64,000 bases of DNA from Chrysomallon squamiferum (lineage: Eukaryota; Mollusca; Gastropoda; Neomphalida; Peltospiridae): NCBI GenBank assembly GCA_012295275.1, contig CM022678.1, positions 10,732,782 to 10,796,781 on the forward strand, in the 5' to 3' direction. The first letter of the stretch is position 1, and every line of letters starts with the position of its first letter. The notes under the pieces were generated by a model, which did not search any database, was not told the origin of the DNA, and worked only from the letters and a program-made list of their open reading frames with translations. Both the position numbers and the translations under genes were made by a program. Below are positions 50,614 to 63,397 of this stretch, piece after piece.

Positions 50614-52207
50614 AATTAATCAATTATTTATTTATTTATTTATTTCAGCTAAAAAGGGAGGCCACATTTCAATTCTGAGTTCTGTTTCTGAGAGTCTCAA
50701 ATCCTACAAAGAAATTCTTCAGACAGAGATGAATGATAAGATTGAGCAACTTCACCAAGCCGTCGAGATCAATGTCGTTTACACCGCAGAAGAGGTCAGA
50801 AGGATTGGTAACACACACTAATAACAGATTTCACAGCCGCAGTCCACAAAGAACAAGACAGGTTAATAAGAGAAATAGAAAAATCTCAGAACTTTGTAAA
50901 CTCAGAAATAGACAAATTGTTTGGAGAACACAAACATCTGATTGATGAAAATGAAAAGTTTATAAAACTTGGCGAAAATTTGTTAAAAAAAAAATCAGAT
51001 TCAGATATAAAATTAAATCTTCCAAAATTCACCAAACTTCAAAACACAACTTCCGAGTTTCTGACAAAATCTCTTTCACAAATAGAAAAAGTAGAATTCA
51101 AAATAAATCTGACAAAATCTGAGAAAAAAGAAAGAAATTTCTGTTTACATTGGAGAAATAATCACAAACATCCAAACAGACACACAGATAAACAGAGTGA
51201 CAGACACACTGAAACACACAGACACCATTAACACAAAAACACAACACACAGACACTATTAACACAAAAACACAACATACAGACACCATTAACACAAAAAC
51301 ACAACACACAGACACACAGATAGACAAACAGACATACACCCTCAAACACACAGACACCATTAACACAGAAACGCAACACACAGTCACACAGATAGACAAA
51401 CAGACAGACACCCTCAAACACACAGACACCATTAACACAGAAACACAAGAAGATGAATTTGATCCTGTTGTGTTTTCCATCCTGGTGTCAGGTGAGGACA
51501 ACAGTAAAATTGTTGTTAGTGATAGAAACAATGACTGTGTAAAATGTTTTTGTTTAGAAAGAAAATCACTGATAAACAAACACGTGACTTCCACTCATCC
51601 ATACGGTCTTGCTGAGTCACGTGGTCAGCAGGGTGATGTTGTTGTTGTCGTTGTTCTGCAAAATGAAAGTAAAATATTGTTTTTAAATTTGAAAAACTTC
51701 AAACTGATAAAAACAATTACAACTGGTAAAAAGTATGAGTTTATCTCTGTGTTACCTGGCAACCGTCTCATGGTCACTGAGTGGTCTAATCAGTGCTTGG
51801 ACATACTGACAGACAGTGGTCAGCTCATTAATTCTATCTCAACAGATTTGATTCCCAGTCCGTGCAGTCTCACAGTTCACGATCAATGTCTGATTGTTGT
51901 GTCACACAAAGAAAACAGTTTATTTTGTGTGACGTCATCAGGTGACGTCAAATGGAAGTCACGTGATTCAGACAAACTGAGAAACTTGAGAGGTGTTACA
52001 TGTGACAGGGAGGGAAATATTTTTGTTTGTAGTGAAAATAGAAATTGTGTTGTTCAGTTATTAAGAGATGGTAAGATTACACGTGAGATCCTCACACGCC
52101 AGGATGGACTGTACAGTCCTGTTTGTGTCTGTTGTGATGACAACAAACTCTACGTGGCACAGTTTGATACCAATGACATAAAAATATTTACTTGGTGTAA
52201 AAAGTAA
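49981..52207 (+). pseudogene. TRIM-like E3 ligase, copy B (early stop, shifted donor)
   Basis: Paralogue of the gene at 27368. Exon 1 (49981-50275) codes an intact RING (CCLC, QCGHSFCSKC, CPFC). The donor used in copy A reads ATGAGT here; a new GTGTGT donor 12 bases on keeps phase 1 and joins to 50649. In exon 2 an extra AC (about 50812-50818) gives a stop at 50819-50821, so the literal product is 155 residues. An extra A near 51127 restores phase, and from there the Thr/His repeat (longer than in A) and the propeller to TAA 52205-52207 are open (CDREGNIFVCSENRNCVVQL). Total coding length stays a multiple of three. Either a young pseudogene, a truncated RING protein, or a gene with two consensus errors. 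AATAAA at 52641. Confidence 0.8.
51190..51445 (+). repeat. In-frame minisatellite inside TRIM copy B
   Basis: The same 30-33 bp units as in copy A, but with additional ACACAGACACCATTAACAC-type units, giving three consecutive short TKTQHTDTIN repeats. Frame kept throughout. Confidence 0.85.
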
Positions 52208-52478
52208 ACTTCAAACTGTCTGCTAACTAAGTTTCACAGCACTCTTTTGGAGTTGAAAGTCCACAGACATTTCTTTCTTGTAAATAAACAGAAAATCAGT
52301 TATTTATTTACTGTAAGGTAATTAATTTAGTTAATTTGTTTACTTTCTTTATTTTTATTTTAGTGTATGTTATTTATTTATTGTGAATAACTTTATCGTT
52401 TGAACTTGTTAAATTACAAAATAGATTTCACTTTAAAACAAACTGATTTACTTTTAAAATTTTCACCCAGTTTTTCAT

Positions 52479-52482
<4 letters not shown>

Positions 52483-52571
<89 letters not shown>
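52483..52571. repeat. (CT)n microsatellite in TRIM 3' region, copy B
   Basis: About 44 CT repeats at the position equivalent to 29741-29850. Confidence 0.95.
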
Positions 52572-52574
<3 letters not shown>

Positions 52575-52842
52575 TAAATCTAAACTATAGTTTATTTCAA
52601 AAGTAATATTTTCAAATATACTTGTACAATCAAAATCTGTAATAAAATATTTATATGATAATCAATAAAATTGTTCTGTCATTTATTTAATTTAAATTTG
52701 AAAAAACTATTTTACATTGTTTTGTGATCTCTTTGTATAGCTATACCTATGTATTCCTAAATGTAACTGTGTATGTATGTCTGTATAATATAATTAATGA
52801 GTATAATATCAGTGTAGAACAAAGTAGTTCACTGTTGAGATT

Positions 52843-53055
52843 TATTATAAATTTATTATTAACAGCTAATACAAATTATTGTTTTGGAGATCCCTAGCAT
52901 TTTCAACATGTTAAAAAAACTCTGTGGCACTTTCCCCGCGGGTCGGGAGAAATGTTTCAACACGTGCAAAAGGTGCGCCGTCGGCCCACGTGTGGGAAAA
53001 ACGTTTTCAACTTTACATTTTTTATTCTGCTTGACATATTTTATAAATTTCTCTT
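52843..53055. mobile_element. ~210-bp GC-richer insertion specific to copy B
   Basis: Copy A reads GTTGAGATTTCTCTCTTAGACATG without a break. Copy B has about 210 bp between GTTGAGATTT and CTCTTTAGACATG, edged by TTATAAATTT on both sides (possible target-site duplication or short terminal repeats). The core (TTTCCCCGCGGGTCGGGAG, GGTGCGCCGTCGGCCCACG) is much GC-richer than the region. A small non-autonomous element fits; a deletion in A is the alternative. Confidence 0.5.
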
Positions 53056-53139
53056 TAGACATGAAGTTTAGTTTACTTTCTTATTTATTTATTTTTTTAA
53101 TCCAAGAACAGAAATAAACAAATAAAAGAAAAGAAGAAA

Positions 53140-53935
53140 ACCACATACACACATATACAAACACACACACATAACACACACCACGTACACACACACCACA
53201 AACACACATACATACAAACACACACACACACAGACATACACCACATGCACACACATACAAACACACACACATATAAACACACACACATACAAACACACAC
53301 ACATAACACATACACACACACAAACACACACCACATACAGATACACACCCACATACACACCCACACACATACCACATACACACACAAACACACACAAACA
53401 CACACATTCACACACACACCACATACACACACCACATAGACACAAACATACAACCACACACACATTCAAACACGCACCACATACACACACACATACAAAC
53501 ACACACACATACATACATACACCACATACACACACATAACACACACCACATACACCAAATACACAACACTTACAAACACACACACATACAAAAACACACA
53601 CATACACACACTCCACATACACACTTACACACCCACATACACACACCCACACGAACACACCCACACGAACACACACCACATGCACACACACAAACATATA
53701 CACAGACCACATCACACCACATACAAACACAAACATACAAACACACACCACATAAACACAGACACACAAACACACGCACATACATCACACCACATAAACA
53801 CACAAATACAAACACACACATACACACACACCACATACACACATACAAACACACACACACATACACACGGACACACACCATAAAACAGACACACACATAC
53901 AAACACTCACACACCACATACACATAGACACACAT
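53140..53935. repeat. CA-rich cryptic tract, copy B
   Basis: Equivalent of the 2.2-kb tract in copy A, but about 0.8 kb. Frames on both strands are artefacts. Confidence 0.95.
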
Positions 53936-53939
53936 ACAA

Positions 53940-54255
53940 CTACTGCTACTACTATTACTATTTCTACCACTACTACTACTATTACTACTATTACATACGC
54001 ACACACGTGTATTAAACTACTGTTTTATTATTCGCTTTTCTTCTTCTTCTTCGACTTATTGTTAATATTATTTTTATCTTTATTATAACTATTATTATTA
54101 ATATGATTATTACTACTATTACTACTACTACTACTATTATTACTACTATTACTACTACTACTACTATTACTACTTCTACTACTACTACTATTACTACTAC
54201 TACTACTACTACCACTTCTACTACTGCCACTATTATTATTATTATTATTATTAAT
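53940..54255 (+). repeat. Compound ACT satellite, one unit, copy B
   Basis: A single header (ACACACGTGTATTAAACTAC at about 54001, then CTTTTCTTCTTCTTCTTCGA) with ACT arrays before and after it, against five headers in copy A. Confidence 0.9.
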
Positions 54256-55264
54256 GACATTGTTGTACAGCAATACTGATATCATATAGGAAAAAAAAAC
54301 ACAAAAAAAGAGAAAAAGAAGAAGAAAAAAATATATATATTCCTAGATAGAGGTGTATACGTAATAGATATTACAGACACAGAAGATATACTTCTATAGA
54401 CACACACACGCTAATAACGCATACAGAAGAAAAAACACAAAGTTTACCTACATAGATACAAACAGATATAAAAATAGAATGAATATATAAAACACACACA
54501 ATGTTTACTTAAATAGGCAATAATAGTTTTACACATATAATAGATAAATATAAAGTATACTTATATAGATATATAGACTATCATACAAATATTATGGAGA
54601 AAAACATATAAAACACAACAAAGTGTACTTCTATAGATACATACACAGTGATGCACATATTGCATATAAAATATAAAAACAAGATAAAACAGAAATAGAA
54701 ACAAAAACGCACAAAGCATGTTACACAGTTACACACACAGTGATACATGTAATGTATGTAACACGCACCAACTATACTTTAATTCTGATTTAAAACCAAT
54801 AGCAAGTAGACACGCCAGTTTTGTTAAAAATACAGATGATTTTTGTTATCTAAAATATCTAAAACAAAAATACCACCAAACTCCTTTTTAGTCACCCTGG
54901 ATACTGATCGTGAAAATGTAACGAGAGGTGAAATAATTTTCCCAGTAATTTGCAATCGCCGCAGTGTTGACGTTGGTACAATTATGAAGGAGCAATATTT
55001 TAACTTAGAGACTACTATGAAAAATCCACTAACAACACGTCCCGTCATAGCTTACAGAAAAAACATTTTAGTCTCGACGCGATTTTCGGAATAAAACGGG
55101 GTTTGTGAGGTCGTGATTGAACTTACATAATCAGACGTACATAAGACAGAAAATATTCATTGCTTTAATTCACACATATCAAATAGAATTAAGCTGTAGT
55201 GTTGGTTTTTTTTTTACCATCCCCAAATGCTGTACATAAACACAGTTGGAAATATGACAGTTTT
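54256..55264 (+). repeat. Conserved tail of the duplicated unit, copy B
   Basis: Close match to 34270-35288. The stretch 54843-55094 is open in one frame for 83 codons (FLVTLDTDRENVTRGEIIFP; NPLTTRPVIAYRKN); copy A has the same sequence with a few differences. It could be a relic of a mobile-element protein, but I cannot name the family. Confidence 0.6.
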
Positions 55265-55300
55265 GATATAAGAATTAAGTGTTAGATTGGGAAATAAATT

Positions 55301-55500
55301 NNNNNNNNNNNNNNNNNNNNNNNNNNNNNNNNNNNNNNNNNNNNNNNNNNNNNNNNNNNNNNNNNNNNNNNNNNNNNNNNNNNNNNNNNNNNNNNNNNNN
55401 NNNNNNNNNNNNNNNNNNNNNNNNNNNNNNNNNNNNNNNNNNNNNNNNNNNNNNNNNNNNNNNNNNNNNNNNNNNNNNNNNNNNNNNNNNNNNNNNNNNN
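55301..55500. other. Assembly gap (200 N)
   Basis: Exactly 200 N, a conventional gap length; the true size is unknown. It lies 36 bases after the end of homology of copy B and before the MRM3-like gene, so part of the spacer and the first MRM3 exon(s) may be missing. Confidence 0.99.
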
Positions 55501-56174
55501 AATATCTTAAAGAATTACAAAGATAGTAAAATTGTATTTTAATATTATAATGTTTTGTTTTCTATCAATATCAGCTCTGAATATCTGAATGGAATAATTC
55601 TTTTTTCTTAGAGAATTTATTCCTCTTTTATAAATACATCAACTGATTTATATCATATCAGTGCAAAGCACATTATTTTTCTTGAAAAGATAATTTAAAT
55701 AGATCATGAAATGTACCACATATAAATAAATCCAAATGCTGTCAGTATATTCTCACAAGTAAATGTGCCATTGTTTCTCTTTATTTTTGGGATATTAGAA
55801 AAAATAAAGCACGATCAGTTAAGAATCACACAGATACAAGATATGCATCACATGATTGATGCTAGTACACCTAACAGTGCTTGGTGGGAGTGACTGATTG
55901 ACACGGATCACCCACTTCTAATGTGGTCTTTCAAATCCTGTTTTAAATAAAAATGACTTCCACAATGAAGAGAATTCTGTGGATTTGTATCTAAAGGAAT
56001 TCTGTTATATCTGAAGTCCATAGAATCGTGGTTTCCTTAATTTCAGTATTCCCAAAATAACACCAACATTCTTTTGTCACTTTTCTTCTAGGATTAATCA
56101 CCTATAATTTTATGTTGTAAGCTTGAAGTGTATCTATGCTTTTTATAACTTTAGTAAAAATATGATTTTCACAG
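55501..56174. other. Upstream flank of MRM3-like exons, no exon identified
   Basis: AT-rich. The N-terminal (mitochondrial targeting) exon expected upstream of 56175 is not recognised here. Confidence 0.45.
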
Positions 56175-56707
56175 ATCTGTGGTAATTGGAGCCAAATCAA
56201 GAAAAGAGAGAAGAAAAAGGCAGATCATTCTGCTTGAAGGACATAGACTCATTGCAGATGCTATCAGGTCCGGAGCAAATGCTAAATGCATATACTTCAG
56301 TCAGATTGACATTCTAAACAGACTGCCTCTTGATCTGATTGATGCTGCTCTCTATAAGGTTCATTATCAACACATGAAGCTTTGGTCTGATGTTGAAACG
56401 CCACCTGGTATTATGGGTATGGTTTGCGTCACATTCCAGGCATAAATATTACACTCGTGTGGTAATGATTCTGTTAAACTTAAATTTGAATTTCTTTTAT
56501 ATCTTATCTGAATCAGAAATAACACATTCAATTTAATCCATTTTTGTTTTTTAAAACCCTTTTTATCTTTTTTAATGTTGTCTAGTCTAAATGTTTATTA
56601 GACAAGATCAGACAATGTTTATAAATAGATGACTGACTAGAAGCTGATATATTTATTTTGTTAAATTAATATAAATGTAATCCAGTTATTTTAGGCCATT
56701 TAATTTC

Positions 56708-56739
<32 letters not shown>

Positions 56740-57555
56740 GTTTTATAATAGGAATATTTGAAATGCCAAAGAAGGATCTATAAGTATACCAGAGAATGCT
56801 TTACCAGTAACTGTGATCTGTGATAACATTCGTGATCCTGGTAACATGGGGACACTCATTAGAACAGCTGCAGCAGTTAGTTGTCAAAGATCCTTACTAC
56901 TAAAGGTTTGTCACAATACTGAAGCACGACTTAAGAAAGATGCTTTTTAATTTTAATTTTTGATTTATTTAAACAAGACTGCAAAGTTGCTTGACTTGTT
57001 TGTTTTTTGCTGTTAATTTCAGGATGTGTGGATGTCTGGGATCCTAAAGTTCTTCGAGCAGGAATGGGCAGTCACTTCCACATACCAATTTTCAGTGTCT
57101 TCATGGGATCAGTTGATCAATTCCATGTCCAGTGACATGGGTGATTCTAGCTGTCACACAGATTACAATATTCAGAGAAGAGACCAGCAGATAGTGGATT
57201 CAGATTTGCTACTATCTTCTGAAGATAGCTTTATGAAAAATGATGAAACAGACAGTGACCTTGATGACAAAACGAATTTGGACAAATACAAAAGTTCCAT
57301 TACCGCATCAGTTTACCACCAGATAAAATATCAGAATCAAAACATTGTTCTCATTATTGGAGGTGAAACACATGGAATTAGTGTTGAAGCAAAGAAATTA
57401 GCATTTGATTTCTATGGACAGTATATAACCATTCCTTTGTCATCATTTGTTAATAGCTTAAACTGCTCTAGTAGCCAGCAGTATTATTTTGTATGAAAAC
57501 ACAGGATGAAGCCAAATTTTCTTTAGAAGAGATAATTAAAATAAGTTCTGTTTAA
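56175..57555 (+). CDS. MRM3: Mitochondrial rRNA 2'-O-methyltransferase MRM3-like (partial, frame breaks)
   Basis: Exons at 56175-56416, 56752-56905 and 57023-57555. The first codes the substrate-binding part (RQIILLEGHRLIADAIRSGA; TPPGIM). The second has SpoU motif 1 (VICDNIRDPGNMGTLIRTAA). The third has GCVDVWDPKVLRAGMGSHF, then, in another frame, IGGETHGIS (motif 2), ITIPL, VNSLN and, after a further shift, ALVASSIILYEN (motif 3). The family methylates a ribose in mitochondrial 16S rRNA using SAM via a knotted fold. At least four 1-2 base shifts interrupt the frame, two of them in short A runs (56778 area, exon 2/3 junction), yet all motifs and splice sites are kept. The N-terminus is missing. 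Possible polyadenylation signal AATAAA at about 57792. Tail to tail with UFD1. Confidence 0.82.
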
Positions 57556-58744
57556 ATCTGACTCATTTTTTTTAATTTTTTTTATATGATTTTATTTTAA
57601 ATTCTAAACATTCATTTCCTATTTTACAAATTAATTTTTTTTTTCAAATTCCATCCTGGTTATTTCTCTGGATGAATGTAATGTTTTTTTGTGTTCTAAG
57701 GACTGTATCAAATATTTATTTTTAAGGAAACAAATTAACTTATCAATTTTACATCCACATTCTCCTTTACTCTGTATGTTGCACAACCGAAAATAAAAAA
57801 CCTGTAAAATGAAACGTCAATATATTAATTTTGAAGTTTTAGTTGTTTGTCAATGATTTTGACATTTTCTGCATTGGTAAACATTCAGGTTTGTGACCTC
57901 ACTGACATATTTATTTTTGTTTCATAGTAGTGAATACTACTTCGATGAACATCATGCAACATTCCCACCATTGTGTCATTTTGCATGTAAGTGATATATA
58001 TAATATATTTTTGTCCAAATATGTTGAAAAACCATGGGTAAAATTAAAGAAATTTATTTTCATCATAGCAATATATTTTTGGTATCAGTACGTTAATGAT
58101 TAAAACTCTAACTAAAATTACTGTATCAGGATTATGAATATATGCATGTAGGCAGTGCAAAACATTTCTGAAATAAATCAAATAAGCAGTTGCCTTGTAT
58201 TTTTAAAAGTATAAATCATAGGAAATTACGAATTAAGGATTGAACTGTTTTTGAATTAATTGCATGACATTAGATTTAATATATCCCTATTTTAAAAACT
58301 GTACATGCAGTTAAATTGATTTTACTTATTGGAAAAGTCAAAACAAATATGATTTAAAATGCAAAACCATGCTATTATTAATAGTATTAAAATCAACATA
58401 TAAACGTTTAATAATGAAATAACAATTTAGAGCAAGGAAATGAAAACGGTAAATGTTTTTTTTTTTTTTATCACGATTTAATAAAAAATTTAAAACAATT
58501 TAAAGCCCAGAGGTATAGACTTTTATAATTAAAAACCAACAAAAAAAAAAAAAACATTAAGAACAAAGAAAGTGATTGTTAAAAATTACAAAAAAAAAAA
58601 GTTTTTGGAAGCTGATTGAAAAAACAAGCCAAAAACAACAAAAACAAAATGGTTTTTCCTATTATTTAATTGAAAAAAGTATTGATTATTACAGCTTTGT
58701 TAAGCAGCAGCTACTTATAACATTGTAATTACTGTTTTTATTAC
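57556..58744. other. 3' flanks between two convergent genes
   Basis: AT-rich, with A/T homopolymers. It holds the plus-strand AATAAA (about 57792) and, at its edge, the minus-strand AATAAA (58751-58746). Confidence 0.6.
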
Positions 58745-58745
58745 A

Positions 58746-58751
58746 TTTATT
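58746..58751 (-). terminator. UFD1 polyadenylation signal
   Basis: AATAAA on the minus strand, about 50 bases after the UFD1 stop codon. Confidence 0.6.
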
Positions 58752-58800
58752 GTTGATCACATTCATAAACAAAGGATTCAGTCTGAAAAAAAATAATCCA

Positions 58801-61800
58801 CTATTTCCTTCCTTTCCTCCTTAATGACTTCTCCTTTTCCAATGAAAATGCTCAAATCTTTTCATCTTTTCCTAAAATAAAAGCAATGTAAAATTTTGCA
58901 GAAATTGTTGTAACTCTATGAATAAAGCTGAAGTATACAAATAATAATTTTCACAGAAAAATCAAGTAACAAATTACAGAAAATTAGTTAAATTTAATAA
59001 ATGCCCAACACTGTCCAGGAATGTTTTAAATAGGTATTTATTTAAAACCTGAAATATTGAGCTATTCATAGATTCTGAGATGTTATCTAATAGAATGAAT
59101 TGTTATTATATTTCATCCTAACGCTGATTCTACAAAAAGTTGGAAATTTAAAAAAAAAAAAAAATCAAATTCAGTCACAAATTATGTACGAATATGCTAC
59201 CTAGAAAACTAAAAACATACCGCATCTGCATTGCCATTAGCAACAGGACGAACTGTTCGAATGAATGTTATTGTTCCTTTATAATTGTAGTTTGGAATAC
59301 CTCTGAAAAATGTGAATAATAATAATTAGGATTATTATAATTTTGCCAAAAATAATAATGCTAAACAAAAATGACGGCTAGGAGAATTAATGAATTTTGA
59401 TAACACTAAAATGTTTTCAAATTCATAAAATGAACTATCCATATATGTGTAATTTGATACAGAGTGATGCCTATAATGAAAATATTTATACATTAAAATG
59501 CCATACATATTCAGCTGATGATTGTGAATTGGTCAAACACAACAGAATAATCCTATTTATTTAAAACTATCAAGAAAATTTAATAATTCATTTTTACCAC
59601 TTTATCATCTTGAAAATTTGAAAAATCTTAGCTGTTAATTTTATGGTGTGTGTATGTGTCCTATTATAATCAAATACAAAATGACTGAACTGCAGGATCT
59701 TGTGAAAATGTAAATTGTGGTGCATCTCTCTACTTGTTATTAATACGAAATTTTTATAACATTTTATCAACCCAGTCATCCATTTATAATGATAGAAAAA
59801 GAAATACAATTCTGAGAAGATATTTGAATGTTAAAGGTTAATTTAGATTTTATAATAATAACACCGTTTTGGCACACTTCCATCTGCTAATGACTGAAAG
59901 TCTGTTCTTTTTTCTTTCCATCCAATCTGTTGCCTGGACCACTGAAAGCCTACAAAAAAAAAAAATATATATATATATATATATATCTATTAAAATGTAT
60001 TAAAAAAAAAGAAAAAAGAAAAAGTAGACTTTAAATTTCCATGTTATTATTTTTTGCTTTGGGCACCCTATCATTAACAAAATATGACAGTAAAATAATA
60101 CTATTACACAATATTTTAACACTACCATTTCATCCTTTTACAACCAGAAATATGTCAAATATATCTATTTCTTTGATATCCACCAATTAATTTTACAATT
60201 CTCACCTTAAAAGCTGCATCTATATCATTTTCGTCATGATCAACCATCTACAAATAAGCATGTTGTTATTAGGATATAATATATCTGAGTAAAACTAAAT
60301 ATATATATATATATATATATATATCAAATCATCTGAATTCTGAAGTTATGATGCATTGAAAAAAAAAAAAAAAATGCTAGTGTGATACTGGGCTAATTAT
60401 TTTATTTATTGCTTTCTAAATTTATTTGAAAAAAAAATCCTTATCCATTCTTCTGGAATCTGCAGATGTAGCATTCATATTTTGAGTTCTTAATTCCATA
60501 GCCACAATGTTGAAAAATAAGTAAAAAAAAAAAAGAAAAAAAAAGAACTAACAAATTAGGATTATTTGGTTCAAATTGTTCAAACTTACTGCACTGTCAG
60601 TTTCCAAATCTGTAGCATCATGAGGTCTTTGATGTTTTGGTTCTTTTGATAACCTACTGGGGTACAAAGTCAACCTAAAGATGAAAAATGAAATACAGCT
60701 GTGAGACTATGGAAAAGCTACTCATCTACCCATAACAAATGCAGTTTCTTATTTCAAATGCAATGGTTCCTGTGTTTTTTAATCATATTAATATTAAAAA
60801 TGATATGCCTGTTTCTTTTCATTAATTTTATATTTGATATGTCAGAATTTTAAATCCAAACAGATAAAAACAGAAAACAAATATTTTGTTTGTTAAATTT
60901 AAAAAAAAAGGAAAGAATTAAAAATCCTATTTATTGTTATATTCATACACATACACAAAGTGAATTGAATCTAAACTGTTGTTTGAATGGAGTTTATATT
61001 ACTTACATTCATGTCACATTCAATGATTGAAACTGCTGTTCCTATTTGGTTTCCAAGACACACAATTCATATATCTAAAGTAAATGTTTTTAATATGTGT
61101 TTTATTATTATACCACTTTATGTGGAAAAAGGTAAATAAGTTTCACAGCATTTACAGAATAATTATCAATTTTATTAATTACATTATTGCAAAATTTACA
61201 TAATTAAAAACGATCCTACTAAAGTTCAGTACCAATTCCTCTACACAAAAATTTAAATTGTAAAACAAACTCAAATGATGAGGCAGATATTGCATTGTGT
61301 TCACATGTTTATAATAATTAATTATTCACCACAATATATTAAGTAATAGAACATAAAAAATTTATATTTCTCTGTAATTATCATTATGGATTTTTTCCTA
61401 TCACTTGTTGGTTTCATGGAAAAAGATTTTAAATGATTTATTTGTCATTGTATTTAATAGCTATTACATCTCCTGCAGTGAGACAGGCAAAGTTTCTCAA
61501 GGCATTTTCCAATCTGTATTCAGTTAAGATTTATAGTAAAAAGTTTGTTAAATAGACTTAAATCTGATTATAGACAACAACAATGTCAATAAAATGAAGC
61601 AAAAAAGAGAAGAAAAGTTGTGAAGAATATTGCAAAATATAATAATCACAATAGTGAATGAATTTATTTAACACACTGAATGTAATAATTTAAACTGTAG
61701 TTCAATACGATACATTTTCAGGATCACCCAAGACTATAAATCTGTGCTTCCCATATCTATGGGTTATATTTAAAACTGAACACTACTGGACATTTTCATT

Positions 61801-63397
61801 AGGATTCAAAATGATTCTTTCTGGTTAAAAAGAAAGAGCAGGTGATATTTCAAGAAGAATTTTTTATTATTATTATTTTTTATTTTTTATGAATCCAGTG
61901 ACAGAAATAATATTTTCCTGAATTTATTAGAAATGAAATTTTGAATTTTTAAACTTTATTTTTCTTTATCATTATATATGCTGGCTGCCTTTCAGAAACC
62001 TCCACAGAGAATTATTCTGGTTCTTGAATCAAGTAATGCACATATTATATACAACTGAAAAGAAGGATACACTGCTTTAGGATTGGTTATGTCCAGGAAG
62101 TCAACACACTGTGGCTGAAACTTAGCAAAATGTGGCTACAGACAGAGAAACATTATCAATCTGAACTAGTCCTTCATCCAACAACAAATTTCTCATCATC
62201 TATAATTTAATAAAAGAAAACTGCATGTTCACTAACATCAAATAAATTATAATACTGAAAAAAAAAGAAGAAAAGTAATAATAATAAGAATAAATAATAA
62301 ATAATGGTAAACAGTAATACATTTTCAAAAAGCTGAAAAAGAGATATGAAGGTCTTTAAATATAAATATTAAGAATATATCTTATAATAGTCAACTATTC
62401 TTTTTTATCACAAATATTGAATAATAAAATAATATATCACAGAATGTGTGACATATGCCTGTTGCTGTTCAATTCATTTTCAGGTCATATTCAGTGTCTC
62501 AAAATGTTTTTATACATGACGATTAATGTAAATGGTAATACAAAAGGGCTTACCCAGTAAGGAATATATATTCTTCCTTCATCAGCCACAAACTCTAAAA
62601 CTCCACAATGTGTTTCCCTGTTATGCTTCTTGTTCACAAGCTTGAATAACATTTGATACTGAATGTTTAAACGTGCTGAAAATTCATAAAAACATTTATT
62701 TCAGAATTATCATTTCTGAAGTTATCTTAAATCATGTTATTAATAAATCTCTTTGTGGAAAATTAAAATAGTTAATAGGAAAAAATGTCTGAAGATACTC
62801 TAAATAGTTTGCAAAAAAACAAAACAGGTAATAATAAAACAAGTTTAAAAACTCTTCTTTAAAAAAAAAATATAAACAATATTTTATAGCTACTGGAAAT
62901 AACTGCTATTTTTTTAATTAAAAAGTAAAAAATTGAAATTATTTATTATAATTTTTTTTAATTACTACAAAATATGTTATATCTTAGTATTATAAACTTT
63001 TAGTCTGTCATTTGTCGTTAAAATAACAAGGAAAAAGAATAACATACTTAGTTGATCCAGGGCAGATGGAGGCATAATAACTGGAGGAGAAAAAATAAAT
63101 TCATTAAGACAAACTCTCTATACTGAACACATAATTTTTTTATAATCATATCTAAATAAATACATACTATATATATTCATAAACAATGTTTTATATAAAT
63201 TTAAATATTATTTTACCAGAATTATGCCTTAGACACTTATAAATGTTAGAAAATAAAATACATAAGTGAAATACAACTCTATACAAACTTTTGCCGCCTC
63301 GGCCACGCCCTCCCCTGTCTCCAAGCACAGGACGGAGAACATCTATATGTTGTCGAAAAACACGGCCCACTTCAGGGAACATATGACCAAAACCAAA
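58801..63397 (-). CDS. UFD1: UFD1, ubiquitin recognition factor of the p97 complex (first exon missing)
   Basis: Eleven exons on the minus strand: 63397-63289, 63080-63048, 62675-62554, 62199-62071, 61513-61441, 61074-61007, 60674-60590, 60247-60206, 59949-59865, 59302-59221 and 58871-58801 (TAG). Landmarks in order: [125 protein letters not shown]1 with NPL4 carries ubiquitylated proteins to p97/VCP in ERAD. Exons 2, 3, 8 and 10 are intact. Others have single-base indels (about eight), mostly in homopolymers, and the exon 5 donor reads AAATAAATC where AAAGTAAATC is expected. The start codon is not seen, probably beyond the window. Confidence 0.88.

Noticed and set aside
51098-51594. 116- and 149-codon antisense frames
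   Set aside because: Antisense shadow of the same minisatellite in TRIM copy B.
52884-53117. 77-codon frame containing KLCGTFPAGREKCFNTCKRC
   Set aside because: It covers the copy B insertion but has no splice or start context and no known family; the antisense is equally open. Treated as part of the inserted element.
53081-54006. Cys/Val-rich frames up to 230 codons in copy B
   Set aside because: Same artefact over the shorter CA tract.
54843-55094. Reading the 83-codon frame as a Penelope-like reverse transcriptase
   Set aside because: LVTLD and RPVIAYRKN recall that family, but the catalytic aspartates and the spacing of motifs are not present; left unnamed.
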